DNA of 64,000 nucleotides, taken from NCBI RefSeq assembly GCF_021728535.1, contig NZ_JAKKDU010000009.1:1-64000 (forward strand), given 5' to 3'. The notes under the pieces were generated by a model that saw only the letters and a list, made by a program, of their open reading frames with translations, did no database searches and was not told the origin of the DNA. This document shows, piece by piece, positions 8,622 to 18,348 of this stretch (position 1 is its first letter; every line of letters starts with the position of its first letter). Made by a program: the position numbers and the translations under genes. Source of the stretch: Wocania arenilitoris. Its GTDB lineage: Bacteria > Bacteroidota > Bacteroidia > Flavobacteriales > Flavobacteriaceae.

Positions 8622-11600
8622 TTAAAAAGTTACATTAAACCCAAGTAGAAACTGTCTATTTGTTGGATAATTATTATTATTCCAAGCAAAGCCATTACCA
8701 TGTGCAAATTCAGGATCAATATCCTTTAATTTAGAAATATATAGTAAATTCTCTCCAGATAAATAAATTCTAAATTTATTAACTCCTAAAGAACTTAGAG
8801 CCTCTTTTGGTATCGTATAACCTATTTGCATGTTTCTCAACTTAGCAAAATCACCCTTATTAACCCAATACGTACTAGCTTGGTAATTTCTTCCTTGGTT
8901 AGCAAAACCTAATCTAGGGAAATCTGCATTCGTGTTTGTTGGTGTCCAAAAATTATCAACCATACTTTGTACTGGTGCTGCATCTCCCCAAAATGGACGT
9001 ACTGTTGGTCCATTTGTTAATACCTTATGACCTGCAAACCCCTGCCAAGCCATAGAAAAATCGAAATTATTCCAATCAAACCCTAAATTCAGTCCAAAAT
9101 TATATTTTGGAAAATAGCTTCCTAATGATTTTCTATCATCACTATTCACTTTACCATCAGGCTGCCCTGTTAACTCTCCATTAGCATCACGCCCATTAAA
9201 GTCAAGATAACGAACGTCTCCAGCTTTAGGAGTACCACCCAAAGCTGATTGGTCTGGAGCAAAAATTGCCTCCGTATCAGTATTAAACAAACCATCAGCT
9301 ACATAACCATAAATGTTTTGGATTGGATCTCCCACAGAACGCCCTGGACTATCTGTACCTTTTAAATCTGTTATTTGGTTTTTTACATAGCCAACATTTG
9401 CATTTATATAATAATTAAAATTATTATTAATAGCATTTTTGTAGTTTACATTAACTTCCCATCCTTTGTTTTCAACAGATCCTGCATTTAATATCGGAGG
9501 CTTTGCTCCTAAAAGATATGACTGATCTAAACCTATTAGAATATCGTCTGTAGTTTTTATAAAATAATCAGCAGTAACAGATAACGAATTGTTAAAGAAT
9601 CTAGCATCAATACCAAAATTTGTTGTTGTAATCTTTTCCCATAAAATATTAGGATTCCCCAAAGTTGCACTCTCTAGAACACCATTAGTTGAAGAATCAC
9701 CAAACGAATAATTGTAATTATTTCTTGGACCAAATGTATTTAGAAATTTATAATCTCCTATTTCTTGATTTCCTAATATTCCCCATGATCCTCTTAATAA
9801 TAAATGACTAATGCTTTCCGATTTAAAAAATTCCTCATTAGAAATTTTCCATCCTCCAGAAAATGAAGGAAAATAATCGAATCTGTTTTCTTTTGTGAAT
9901 CTAGACGTTCCATCGTATCTTACTATGCCTTCAATAAAGTAAGTATCCTTAAAGTTATAATTAACTCTCCCAAAAACTGATCTTAATGTATATTCAGTAG
10001 CATTACCTTTAGTACCATCACTTCCATCAGCAACACCATCTAATTCAGTTAACTCATTACTTGAAGAAAGATTAAACCTACCTGCTTCAACCATAGACCA
10101 ATTTCTATCTCGCTGTTCAAAACCTAACAACCCTTTTACATTATGATTGTTAAATGATTTATTATAAGTTAAAAGTAAATTAGACGTATAATCTTTAACG
10201 GTTTCATTTCTTCTAACTAAATAACCAGAGGCTATATTACTACCATTATAAGTATCAGTTGCAGCATCGTATCTATGCCATTGTACCACGTCTCTTTTTC
10301 TATTTTGAAGTCTATTGTCGTTTCTTGCAGAAAATTGACCTCTCACTTTTAAATCTGGAGTTATTTTGAACTCTGCAAAAGCAGTAGTTACGTAGTCTGT
10401 GTTTTTATCGACATCAGTCCCTAATGGTAATTCTAAATAAGCTAGCATATTTCTTCGACCAACACCAAATTCTCCCATGTTTTTCCAAAGACCATTTTCA
10501 AATTGATCAACTTCTCCAGGAAATTCTCTATATGATTCTGTAATAATTTGACCTACCGATTGAATATTTCCTGTTGTTGTTCCAAAAGACCCTGCCAACT
10601 TTAAACCTACATCTAATTTATTAGATACTTTTTGGTTTATATTAACACGATAGTTTTTTCTGTTATAACCAAATGTTTTAATTAAAGAACCTTCATCAAG
10701 ATAACCAAAAGATAAATTGTATGTTGTTTTATCATTACCGCCAGCTACACTTACATTATGAAAATACTTCAATGGACTACCACTTTCTAACAGTTTTTTA
10801 AAGTGATCTATATTGGCGTGTGTTTGAGGACTTGTACCATCTCTAAATTTTGACAAATCATCATCTGTAAACAAAGGAGCTTGTCCATCGTTTATTCTTG
10901 CTTCATTATACAATTTAGCATAATTGTACGAGTTAACTCTGTTTGGCACTTTAAAAGCCTCTTGAGTGCCTACACCGCCATGATATTTTACTACAGGAAT
11001 TCCTTTACGACCATTTTTTGTTGTAATTAAAATAACTCCATTTGCAGCTCTTACACCATATATAGCGGCCGATGCGTCTTTTAATACCGAAACGTTTTCA
11101 ATATCGTTTACATCTACATCTTGCATATCTCCTTCTATACCATCTACTAAAATTAAGGGGTTGTTTTTAGAAGCGTCGCCTAAAGTCCCAATCCCTCTAA
11201 TTCTCAATTGTCCTGCGCTCGCACCTGGTCTTCCAGATTGTTGTATAACAGCCAACCCTGGAACTTGTCCTGCCAATAATGTTGACACATTTGGCGCTGG
11301 TCTGTTTTCAATATCCTTAATACTTACTGAGGATACCGCCCCTGTTAAATTAACTTTCTTTTGGGTACCATAACCAACAACAACAACCTCGTCTAACAAA
11401 GCAGTGTCTTCAACCAATATCACAGAAATATTTGATTGATTATTAACAACAATTTCCTGTGTTGAAAACCCTAAATAAGATACAACAAGTGTGGCATTTT
11501 TATTTGTAACTGCAATTGAAAACTTGCCATCAAAATCTGTTTGAACACCATTAGCTGTTCCTTTTTCAAGAATATTTGCTCCTGGTAAGGGCTGCCCATT

Positions 11601-11780
11601 GCTATCTACTACAATACCAACCACTTGATGTTGTTGTATTTCAGACATCAAAGATTCTGAATAGCTATTATTTGCTTTCATAGTAAATAATATTGCTACT
11701 GTAAATAAAGCTGCTAATTTCATTTTTAAATTAACTTCTATTAAAGAGAATAGCCCCCTTTTTTGATATATTTTTCTCAT
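8622..11780 (-). CDS. susC-like: SusC/RagA-family TonB-dependent receptor
   Basis: The 1052-residue protein starts with the long flavobacterial signal region (MRKIYQKRGLFSLIEVNLKM, then a hydrophobic core). Next comes a carboxypeptidase-D-like regulatory domain (VVDSNGQPLPGANILEKGT, about 57-75), the linker DEVVVVGYGTQKK, and a TonB plug with the SusC signature LRIRGIGTLG and VLKDASAAIYGVRAANGVI. The remainder is a beta-barrel ending in an aromatic residue (NVTF), as barrel insertion requires. It imports oligosaccharides across the outer membrane with TonB energy. It forms an operon with the upstream surface lipoprotein (17-base gap) and SusD. Confidence 0.97.
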   Translation of the reverse strand: MRKIYQKRGLFSLIEVNLKMKLAALFTVAILFTMKANNSYSESLMSEIQQHQVVGIVVDSNGQPLPGANILEKGTANGVQTDFDGKFSIAVTNKNATLVVSYLGFSTQEIVVNNQSNISVILVEDTALLDEVVVVGYGTQKKVNLTGAVSSVSIKDIENRPAPNVSTLLAGQVPGLAVIQQSGRPGASAGQLRIRGIGTLGDASKNNPLILVDGIEGDMQDVDVNDIENVSVLKDASAAIYGVRAANGVILITTKNGRKGIPVVKYHGGVGTQEAFKVPNRVNSYNYAKLYNEARINDGQAPLFTDDDLSKFRDGTSPQTHANIDHFKKLLESGSPLKYFHNVSVAGGNDKTTYNLSFGYLDEGSLIKTFGYNRKNYRVNINQKVSNKLDVGLKLAGSFGTTTGNIQSVGQIITESYREFPGEVDQFENGLWKNMGEFGVGRRNMLAYLELPLGTDVDKNTDYVTTAFAEFKITPDLKVRGQFSARNDNRLQNRKRDVVQWHRYDAATDTYNGSNIASGYLVRRNETVKDYTSNLLLTYNKSFNNHNVKGLLGFEQRDRNWSMVEAGRFNLSSSNELTELDGVADGSDGTKGNATEYTLRSVFGRVNYNFKDTYFIEGIVRYDGTSRFTKENRFDYFPSFSGGWKISNEEFFKSESISHLLLRGSWGILGNQEIGDYKFLNTFGPRNNYNYSFGDSSTNGVLESATLGNPNILWEKITTTNFGIDARFFNNSLSVTADYFIKTTDDILIGLDQSYLLGAKPPILNAGSVENKGWEVNVNYKNAINNNFNYYINANVGYVKNQITDLKGTDSPGRSVGDPIQNIYGYVADGLFNTDTEAIFAPDQSALGGTPKAGDVRYLDFNGRDANGELTGQPDGKVNSDDRKSLGSYFPKYNFGLNLGFDWNNFDFSMAWQGFAGHKVLTNGPTVRPFWGDAAPVQSMVDNFWTPTNTNADFPRLGFANQGRNYQASTYWVNKGDFAKLRNMQIGYTIPKEALSSLGVNKFRIYLSGENLLYISKLKDIDPEFAHGNGFAWNNNNYPTNRQFLLGFNVTF

Positions 11781-11796
11781 ATCTAAATAATTTATA

Positions 11797-13164
11797 TTAT
11801 TTTATTTTTATGTTATCTACTCTCATTTGAACTCCTTGTCCGCCTCCAGTTCCACTACTACTATAAAAGAAGGCAACATAAGCTTCTCCAGAATACATTG
11901 ATAAAGATGCTGAAGAGCTTGCATAAACCGTATTATTATTCAACGCATTGTCAATATTTGCATTTAAGGATGTCCAAGTGGCTGAAGTAGGATCTCCTGA
12001 GCCATTGTAATCTGTTGAAATCATTGCATCTAATCCAAAACCTGCTGCATCTGACCATTTTGAAAAGTAATCAAAAGTTAATTTGATATCATTGTCAGTA
12101 GGTAGTTCTAAAGCTGGTGTAATTAGCCAATCTTTAGATGGCTCATCACCTCCATAAGAATTTACTTCAAAAGCAGAGCCACCATCGAAGTCGCCTACGC
12201 AGTGCCAATCTTTATTGCTGGCTTCAGAATAATTTGTCCAAAAATCTGGTAAATCAGGACATGTAGCATCAAAATTTTCTACTAACAAAGGCTCTTTAAG
12301 ACTTACATTATCTACTCTCATTTGAACACCTTGTCCACCTCCAGTTCCACTGCTAGTATAAACGAAAGCAATAAACAAAGATCTTCCTGAATAAGGAGAT
12401 AAGGATGTTGTAGAGTTAGCATAAACCGTATTATTATTCAATGCATTATCTATATCAGCATCAATCGATTCCCAAGTGGCAACCGTTGGGTCTCCTAAAC
12501 CGCTATAATCTGCTGAAATCATTACATCTAATCCAAAACCATCTGCGTCTCCCCATTTGGAAAAATAATCAAAACTTAACTCCGCGATATTCACATCAGA
12601 TAATTCAAAAGCTGGTGTAATTAGCCAATCTTTAGATGGCTCATCACCTCCATAAGAATTTACCTCAAAAGCAGAGCCTCCATCGAAATCACCTACACAG
12701 TGCCAATCTTTATTACTGGTTTCAGAAAAACTTACCCACCCTTCTGGTAAATCAGGGCAAGCGCCATCAAAATCTTCTGAAAAAGATGCAAGTTTAGGAG
12801 GCGCTACAGGAGTGCTACTAATTGTTGCTCCTTCTGAATAAACAAAAGGTTCTCTTTCTCCTGCTGCTGAGGAAAGTGTAAAAGTATATTCTTGATCGTT
12901 TTCTAATGGTATAATCTCATAAGAGGTTACTTCCCTTCTTAAAAATATAGGATCTGAACCACCAGGAGAATATGTTAGTTTATAACCTACAACATTTTCT
13001 TGTTTAGCCCAACTTAAAGTTACTTTTCGGTCTCCTTCAGACGCTTGAAGGTTTGTTGCATTTTCTGGTGAGGCTATTGGTGCAACAACAATATCATCAT
13101 CTTTATCACATGATATATTATATAGCAATGCAATACATGCTATTAAGGTCAAAGTCTTTTTCAT
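11797..13164 (-). CDS. Surface lipoprotein with FN3 and two repeated choice-of-anchor-J-like domains
   Basis: The start at 13164 (MKKTLTLIACI) gives a clean lipoprotein signal ending YNISC followed by DKDDD, which resembles the surface-export signal of Bacteroidota. An FN3-like domain follows (ATNLQASEGDRKVTLSW to FTLSSAAGE, given in part). Then come two near-identical modules of about 160 residues, each with CPDLP, the block DWHCVGDFDGGSAFEVNSYG, SKDWLITPA and a final MRVDN. These resemble cleaved-adhesin/choice-of-anchor-J domains, beta-sandwiches often seen in surface glycan-binding or adhesion proteins. As the first gene before SusC it probably plays the surface glycan-binding (SusE/F-like) role. 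No enzyme motif was seen. Confidence 0.8.
   Translation of the reverse strand: MKKTLTLIACIALLYNISCDKDDDIVVAPIASPENATNLQASEGDRKVTLSWAKQENVVGYKLTYSPGGSDPIFLRREVTSYEIIPLENDQEYTFTLSSAAGEREPFVYSEGATISSTPVAPPKLASFSEDFDGACPDLPEGWVSFSETSNKDWHCVGDFDGGSAFEVNSYGGDEPSKDWLITPAFELSDVNIAELSFDYFSKWGDADGFGLDVMISADYSGLGDPTVATWESIDADIDNALNNNTVYANSTTSLSPYSGRSLFIAFVYTSSGTGGGQGVQMRVDNVSLKEPLLVENFDATCPDLPDFWTNYSEASNKDWHCVGDFDGGSAFEVNSYGGDEPSKDWLITPALELPTDNDIKLTFDYFSKWSDAAGFGLDAMISTDYNGSGDPTSATWTSLNANIDNALNNNTVYASSSASLSMYSGEAYVAFFYSSSGTGGGQGVQMRVDNIKIK
11800..12790. repeat. Tandem duplication inside the surface lipoprotein gene
   Basis: Two direct copies of about 490 bp lie head to tail (about 11800-12290 and 12300-12790). 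The stretch encoding DWHCVGDFDGGSAFEVNSYG and SKDWLITPA is nearly identical in both copies at DNA level (around 12124-12215 and 12619-12710), which indicates a fairly recent duplication or gene conversion. Confidence 0.85.
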
Positions 13165-13309
13165 TTTTTTTAGTTTTAGAAATTGTTTTAACATAGTTTA
13201 TTTTTTTTAGTTGTAAGTAATTGTTTCGTCATAGTTCAAAATGTTTTTTTGGTTAATATTCATTTTTAAGTTTATGTTGTAAAATTATAGGCAAGAACCT
13301 GTTTGCGAG

Positions 13310-13345
13310 TTTTAATTTTTCATCAAAAGCTTTTAATTTTTCATC
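13310..13345. promoter_or_regulatory. Direct-repeat operator candidate for the hybrid two-component regulator
   Basis: The 15-mer TTTTAATTTTTCATC occurs twice without mismatch, at 13310-13324 and 13331-13345. The start-to-start spacing is 21 bp, two helical turns. AraC-family domains typically contact direct repeats on one DNA face with this period. It sits between the divergent lipoprotein-SusCD operon and the regulator gene, about 145 bases upstream of the operon's first start codon. Binding is inferred. Confidence 0.6.
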
Positions 13346-13438
13346 TATTTACTAAAAACGTAAAAAATTCGTTATTTAAATAATTCGTCTAATCTCTGTA
13401 TTTACTATATTACAAGAAGATAAAAGACCTTTTAGTAT

Positions 13439-16400
13439 ATGCATAAAGAGCACAACATATTAATCCTGCTTTTAAGTAATATTTTTTTTATATCCACTTT
13501 TGCCTATTCTCAAAACGGCACTTTAAAGTTTGAAGAGTTTGTTATTGAAGATGGTTTGGCTTCTGTTAATTGTATACTAAAAGATAGTGAGGGTTTTATG
13601 TGGTTTGGAGGCACACATGGCCTTTATAGATATGATGGTTATAAATTTAAAGTCTTTAAAGTAAATCCTAATAACATTTATGCAATTAGTAACAACAACA
13701 TTATCTCTTTATATGAAGATAATGAAGGTTATATATGGGTTGGTACCAAACAAGGTGGTATTAATAAATACAACCCAAAAACCGAAACCTTTTTAAATTA
13801 TAAAAACACTAAAAATTCTATTTACAAGGAGAATTATATTACTTGTATAACAGGGAATGATAATACTATATGGATTGGCTCTTATGGAGATGGTATGTAT
13901 GTATTAAACAAAACCGACAATACCCATATTACATATTCCCATAATAAAACTGACAAAAATTCGATTAGTAACAATTATGTATTCTCAATAGCTATAGAGA
14001 ATAATGATGTATGGATTAGCACCAGAGCTGGAACACTTGATAATTATAATACAAAAACAAAATTTTTCTCTCATTATACTTACAATAATATCAATTACCA
14101 AAGTACTAGAACTGGTCAGCGTATTTGTTTAGACGCTTTAAAAAATGTGTGGATAGGCACTGAAGATGATGGTTTGTATAAATTCGATATCAAAACAAAA
14201 TTATTTAAACATTTTAAACAAGGAAATATAGAAAACACTTTAAGCTCTAACGGTATTACAGATATAAAATATTCTAACTCTGGAATAATATGGGTAACAA
14301 CCTATAATGGACTTAATGCTATTGATATTAGCACTAATAAGGTTACTAGTTATCAAAAAGATAATTACAATCCATATAGCGTTACATACAATCTTTCTTA
14401 TTCTTTATTTGTTGATGATAACAATACACTTTGGCTGGGCATGAATGATGGAACGGTTAACAAAACTACTAGTTCGCCTTTCGAAATTTATCAAACATCA
14501 TTATCTAAAGAATTAAATAGTTTAAGTTTTAATGCTGTTACTTCACTGTATATGGGAACCAAATATTTGTGGGTTGGTACAGGTGCAGGCGGACTAAATA
14601 GATTCGATTTAAAAACAGGTGCATTTTATATTTACAAAAGGGATCTAAATAATGACAAATCCATTCCGTCAAATATTGTGATGAATGTATTTGAAGACAA
14701 GGCAAAAAATGTTTGGACAGGAAACTTTAAGAATAGTATTGTAGGTTACAAAAGAGAAAACTCTGATGATTTTTTAAAAGCCAAAATAGCCTCTCCTTTT
14801 GCTCAAAAATTTGAAGCCTTATCTATATTTGATATGCTTGAAGATGCTACTCAAAATATATGGGTTGCCACATACAATCATGGTTTATTTAAATACAATA
14901 AACAAACATTTGAATTTCAACATTTTACTAATTCTAACACAAATAATCAATTAAATTCAGATACCATTTTAAGTATTTTTGCTGATTCTTCAAATAATTT
15001 ATGGATAGGCACTTTAGATAAAGGCATCAGTATTTACAATCAAGATACCAATACATTTTATTCTTTATCAGATATTGGAATAATGATTAATCCCAACTTA
15101 AAATTTCCAATAAAAGACATTTATGAAGATACTCATGGGTTAATATGGATTGCAACCGAAGGTGGAGGTCTTTTTTATATTAACAAAAAAGAAAAATCTA
15201 TAAATCATTTAAATACAGAAAACGGTTTTCCAAGTAATGCTTTTTATGGTATTATACAAGACAATTATGGAACTTACTGGTTTAGTACCAATAAAGGTCT
15301 TATTTCATATAATCTAGATAACAACAAAATACACATCTATAATACTAATGATGGTTTACCAACCAATGATTTTGAATCTGGTGCTAATGCCAAAACCAAA
15401 GATGGAAAATTGTTTTTTGGAAGTAAAAAAGGCCTAGTTTCTTTTTACCCTGAACAACTTATAAACACTCCAAGACCTATAAATTTAAAATTAACCAATT
15501 TAAAGGTATTTAACAATGTTGTAAATGTATTAGATAAAATTGAAAAATATCAACCTTTAGATTCGTCTATTTCACATAAAAAAACCTTAAAACTACCCTA
15601 TTTCCTTAATAATTTTGGTCTTGAATTTGCTGTTCCAGGTCATAGCGCACCGCATAATATTGAATACCAGTACCAATTAGAAGGCATTGATAATCGATGG
15701 ATTACAACATCGTCTGAGCTTCCTTATGCAAACTATTCAAATATTCCGCACGGAAATTATACGTTTAAAGTAAAAGCCTTTGATGAAAACAATTTTGATT
15801 CTAATAATATTTCTGAAAAACATATTGCTATTATAATTACACCTGTCTGGTGGCAAACAAACTTGGCATACTTTGTATACCTTTTATTTATTAGTGGTTT
15901 CATTTATTTTATTTATAAGAGTGTAAGAGATCGTGTTCAATTAAAAAATGAACTTCTTATTGAAAAATACAAGCACGAAAAAGATGAAGAATTGCATAAA
16001 TCTAAAATCAATCTTTTTACAACTATTTCTCACGAATTGAGAACATCTTTAACACTCATTTTATCTCCCTTGCAACAGTTATCCAATGTAAAAACAAATA
16101 ATAAAGCAACAAACTTAATTATGACTATGAACAGAAACGGTCAACGTCTTTTAAGTTTAATAAATCAAATTCTAGATTTTAGAAAAATAGAATCGTCAAC
16201 TACACAATTAAACATTAAAGAAATTAATCTTAAAGCCTTCTTTAAAGAACTATGCATTCCTTTTTATCAATATGCAGAAGAAAAAGACATTAAATTTCAA
16301 TTATCGGTATCTAATAATTGTGAAAAGGGATGGCTTGATGCAAATAAACTAGAAATTATCCTTTACAATATTTTATCTAATGCCTTTAAACACACCAAAG

Positions 16401-17545
16401 ATAAAATTGATATCAATATTGATTTAGATGAAAAGGACGAACGCCTTATTATAAAAATAAAAGATAATGGCAAAGGAATAAACGAAGAGGAAGTCACAAA
16501 AATATTTGAAAATTTTTACCAAATAAATGACGATTCTGATTCTACATCCGGTACTGGTATAGGATTAGCCATAACTAGAAACCTTATAGATGTGCATCGT
16601 GGAAGTATTACAGTTAAAAGTGAACCTAATGTATATACCATATTTAATGTCATTATTCCTATAGTAAAATCGTATTATAACGATAAAGACATTAGTAGTC
16701 TTGACTCTGAAACCGTATTAATTGATAATACTAGTGAAGAGGAGCTTCTCCTTAGTACAGATACTGAAGGTGACTCTTTAAAAACTAAGCCTATACTCCT
16801 TATTATTGAAGATCATTTTGAAATAAGAAACCTCATTAAAAACAATTTCTCTAATCATTTTAAAGTTATTACTAGCACTAATGGTTTAGAAGGTAAAGAG
16901 AAAGCTTTTGACGCTATACCAGACATTATAATATCAGATATTATGATGCCAAAACTTAATGGGTTAGAATTATGCAAAACACTTAAATCTGACAGTAGAA
17001 CATCTCACATCCCAATCATTCTTTTAACCGCCAGAGGTTCACACACATTTAAAGTTGAAGGCTTTGAATATGGAGCTGATGACTATGTAACCAAACCATT
17101 TAATATTGACGTTCTAAATGTTCGAGTTAAAAACTTAATAAAATCTAGACAAATTTTAAGAGATAAATTCAAAAAAGAGACTCTATTAAACCCCAAAGAA
17201 ATTGCAATTAACAATGTTGATGAAGTTTTTATCGAAAAAATAATTAGTATTATAGAAGAAAACATCTCAAACTCAAAATTTTCAGTATCTGACTTCGCTT
17301 CAAGCATAGGTATGAGTCACTCAGTATTGTATAGAAAAACCTTAGCTATAACTGGCCAAACCATTACCGAGTTTATCAAATCTATAAGGCTAACCAAAGC
17401 AGAACAGCTTCTACTTAAAAGCAATTATCATATTAATGAAATTAGTGATATGACTGGTTTTTCTAATCCTAGTTATTTTAGTACCTGTTTTAAGAAAAAA
17501 CATGGTTTTCCTCCAAGTGAGTTTTCTAAAGAGAATCAGGGTTAA
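13439..17545 (+). CDS. Hybrid two-component system sensor/regulator (HTCS)
   Basis: A one-protein phosphorelay of 1368 residues. A signal peptide (to about 25) is followed by a periplasmic sensor of many Reg_prop beta-propeller repeats (recurrent IWxGT/LWIGT blocks, about 30-700) and a Y_Y_Y domain (YQLEGIDNRWI region, about 740). One membrane span lies at about 805-825 (YFVYLLFISGFIYFIY). The cytoplasmic part has HisKA (FTTISHELRTSLTLILSPL, His near 864), HATPase (NILSNAFKHTKD, GTGIGLAI), a receiver domain with phospho-acceptor Asp in SDIMMPKLNGLEL (about 1167) and a C-terminal AraC HTH (SNPSYFSTCFKKKHGFPPSEF). The residue after the His motif Thr is Ser where Pro is usual. It faces the SusCD operon and probably activates it on binding an oligosaccharide in the periplasm. 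Confidence 0.96.
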   Translation: MHKEHNILILLLSNIFFISTFAYSQNGTLKFEEFVIEDGLASVNCILKDSEGFMWFGGTHGLYRYDGYKFKVFKVNPNNIYAISNNNIISLYEDNEGYIWVGTKQGGINKYNPKTETFLNYKNTKNSIYKENYITCITGNDNTIWIGSYGDGMYVLNKTDNTHITYSHNKTDKNSISNNYVFSIAIENNDVWISTRAGTLDNYNTKTKFFSHYTYNNINYQSTRTGQRICLDALKNVWIGTEDDGLYKFDIKTKLFKHFKQGNIENTLSSNGITDIKYSNSGIIWVTTYNGLNAIDISTNKVTSYQKDNYNPYSVTYNLSYSLFVDDNNTLWLGMNDGTVNKTTSSPFEIYQTSLSKELNSLSFNAVTSLYMGTKYLWVGTGAGGLNRFDLKTGAFYIYKRDLNNDKSIPSNIVMNVFEDKAKNVWTGNFKNSIVGYKRENSDDFLKAKIASPFAQKFEALSIFDMLEDATQNIWVATYNHGLFKYNKQTFEFQHFTNSNTNNQLNSDTILSIFADSSNNLWIGTLDKGISIYNQDTNTFYSLSDIGIMINPNLKFPIKDIYEDTHGLIWIATEGGGLFYINKKEKSINHLNTENGFPSNAFYGIIQDNYGTYWFSTNKGLISYNLDNNKIHIYNTNDGLPTNDFESGANAKTKDGKLFFGSKKGLVSFYPEQLINTPRPINLKLTNLKVFNNVVNVLDKIEKYQPLDSSISHKKTLKLPYFLNNFGLEFAVPGHSAPHNIEYQYQLEGIDNRWITTSSELPYANYSNIPHGNYTFKVKAFDENNFDSNNISEKHIAIIITPVWWQTNLAYFVYLLFISGFIYFIYKSVRDRVQLKNELLIEKYKHEKDEELHKSKINLFTTISHELRTSLTLILSPLQQLSNVKTNNKATNLIMTMNRNGQRLLSLINQILDFRKIESSTTQLNIKEINLKAFFKELCIPFYQYAEEKDIKFQLSVSNNCEKGWLDANKLEIILYNILSNAFKHTKDKIDINIDLDEKDERLIIKIKDNGKGINEEEVTKIFENFYQINDDSDSTSGTGIGLAITRNLIDVHRGSITVKSEPNVYTIFNVIIPIVKSYYNDKDISSLDSETVLIDNTSEEELLLSTDTEGDSLKTKPILLIIEDHFEIRNLIKNNFSNHFKVITSTNGLEGKEKAFDAIPDIIISDIMMPKLNGLELCKTLKSDSRTSHIPIILLTARGSHTFKVEGFEYGADDYVTKPFNIDVLNVRVKNLIKSRQILRDKFKKETLLNPKEIAINNVDEVFIEKIISIIEENISNSKFSVSDFASSIGMSHSVLYRKTLAITGQTITEFIKSIRLTKAEQLLLKSNYHINEISDMTGFSNPSYFSTCFKKKHGFPPSEFSKENQG

Positions 17546-17557
17546 TTTAACCTTTTC

Positions 17558-18199
17558 TCATATCAATACATGCCACCATTGTAAAGTACCTTGAACCTCT
17601 AAATGAGTAAGCTCTTTAGCAACTTGTAATCCATAAGTTTCAGTTATTACATTAGCATACTCAAAATCGGCTTTAGGCACCAAGGGCTTTAAGGTTACCT
17701 CTGTATAGTCTGATTGTAGCTCAAACATTTTGCTTACAGTAATTTTTTTGATGTTTTTATTTAAAAACTTCTGAATATGAAATGTCTTAAACTCTGCTGG
17801 GTGACCTTCCCAAAGCTTTTTTCCTTGTGCATTGTATAAAATTCCGTAGGGCAAAGTTTGTATATTATTTTTTTTAAATGTTTCTCCTTTATAGTCAATA
17901 GCTACAGCTAAATTTATTTTATGCTTTTTCATAAAACGTTTAACTATGTCTGGGTTTTCTTGCGACAACGAAAGTATATAAAAGTTATTGGGATGTTGAG
18001 CTTGTAATATCTCTAAATATTTTGACACATGTATACACGGTGTGCACCAAGTAGCCCAAAAATCAATAAAATAAAGCGCATTTTCATCTTGGGTAGCGAG
18101 ATATGAATCTTGAATTTTTTCAGAAACTTTTATCTGTCCTAAAAAAATTATGGGGTATAAAACACATAACAAACAAACTAAAGGCTTTATCTTTTTCAC
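17558..18199 (-). CDS. Exported thioredoxin-like protein
   Basis: A signal sequence (MKKIKPLVCLLCVLYPIIFLGQ) is followed by a thioredoxin fold with the active site FWATWCTPC (Cys52 and Cys55) and a cis-Pro region TLPYGILYN. A C-terminal tail of about 60 residues continues past the usual fold. Such proteins reduce or shuffle disulfides in the periplasm (TlpA-like). The gene converges with the regulator gene, 12 bases from its stop. No functional partner is adjacent, so the client is unknown. Confidence 0.8.
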   Translation of the reverse strand: MKKIKPLVCLLCVLYPIIFLGQIKVSEKIQDSYLATQDENALYFIDFWATWCTPCIHVSKYLEILQAQHPNNFYILSLSQENPDIVKRFMKKHKINLAVAIDYKGETFKKNNIQTLPYGILYNAQGKKLWEGHPAEFKTFHIQKFLNKNIKKITVSKMFELQSDYTEVTLKPLVPKADFEYANVITETYGLQVAKELTHLEVQGTLQWWHVLI

Positions 18200-18348
18200 A
18201 TGCTTAAATTTAAAATATCTTTTTTTAATTATGTTTTAAAATTTGTTACTGTTAGCTAAAACAAACTATTATAGTTCATTGATGGTAATTGTATAACAAT
18301 TATTATGCTAAAATAGTATTTAAATAAAAATATTTTGAGTTTAATTAA

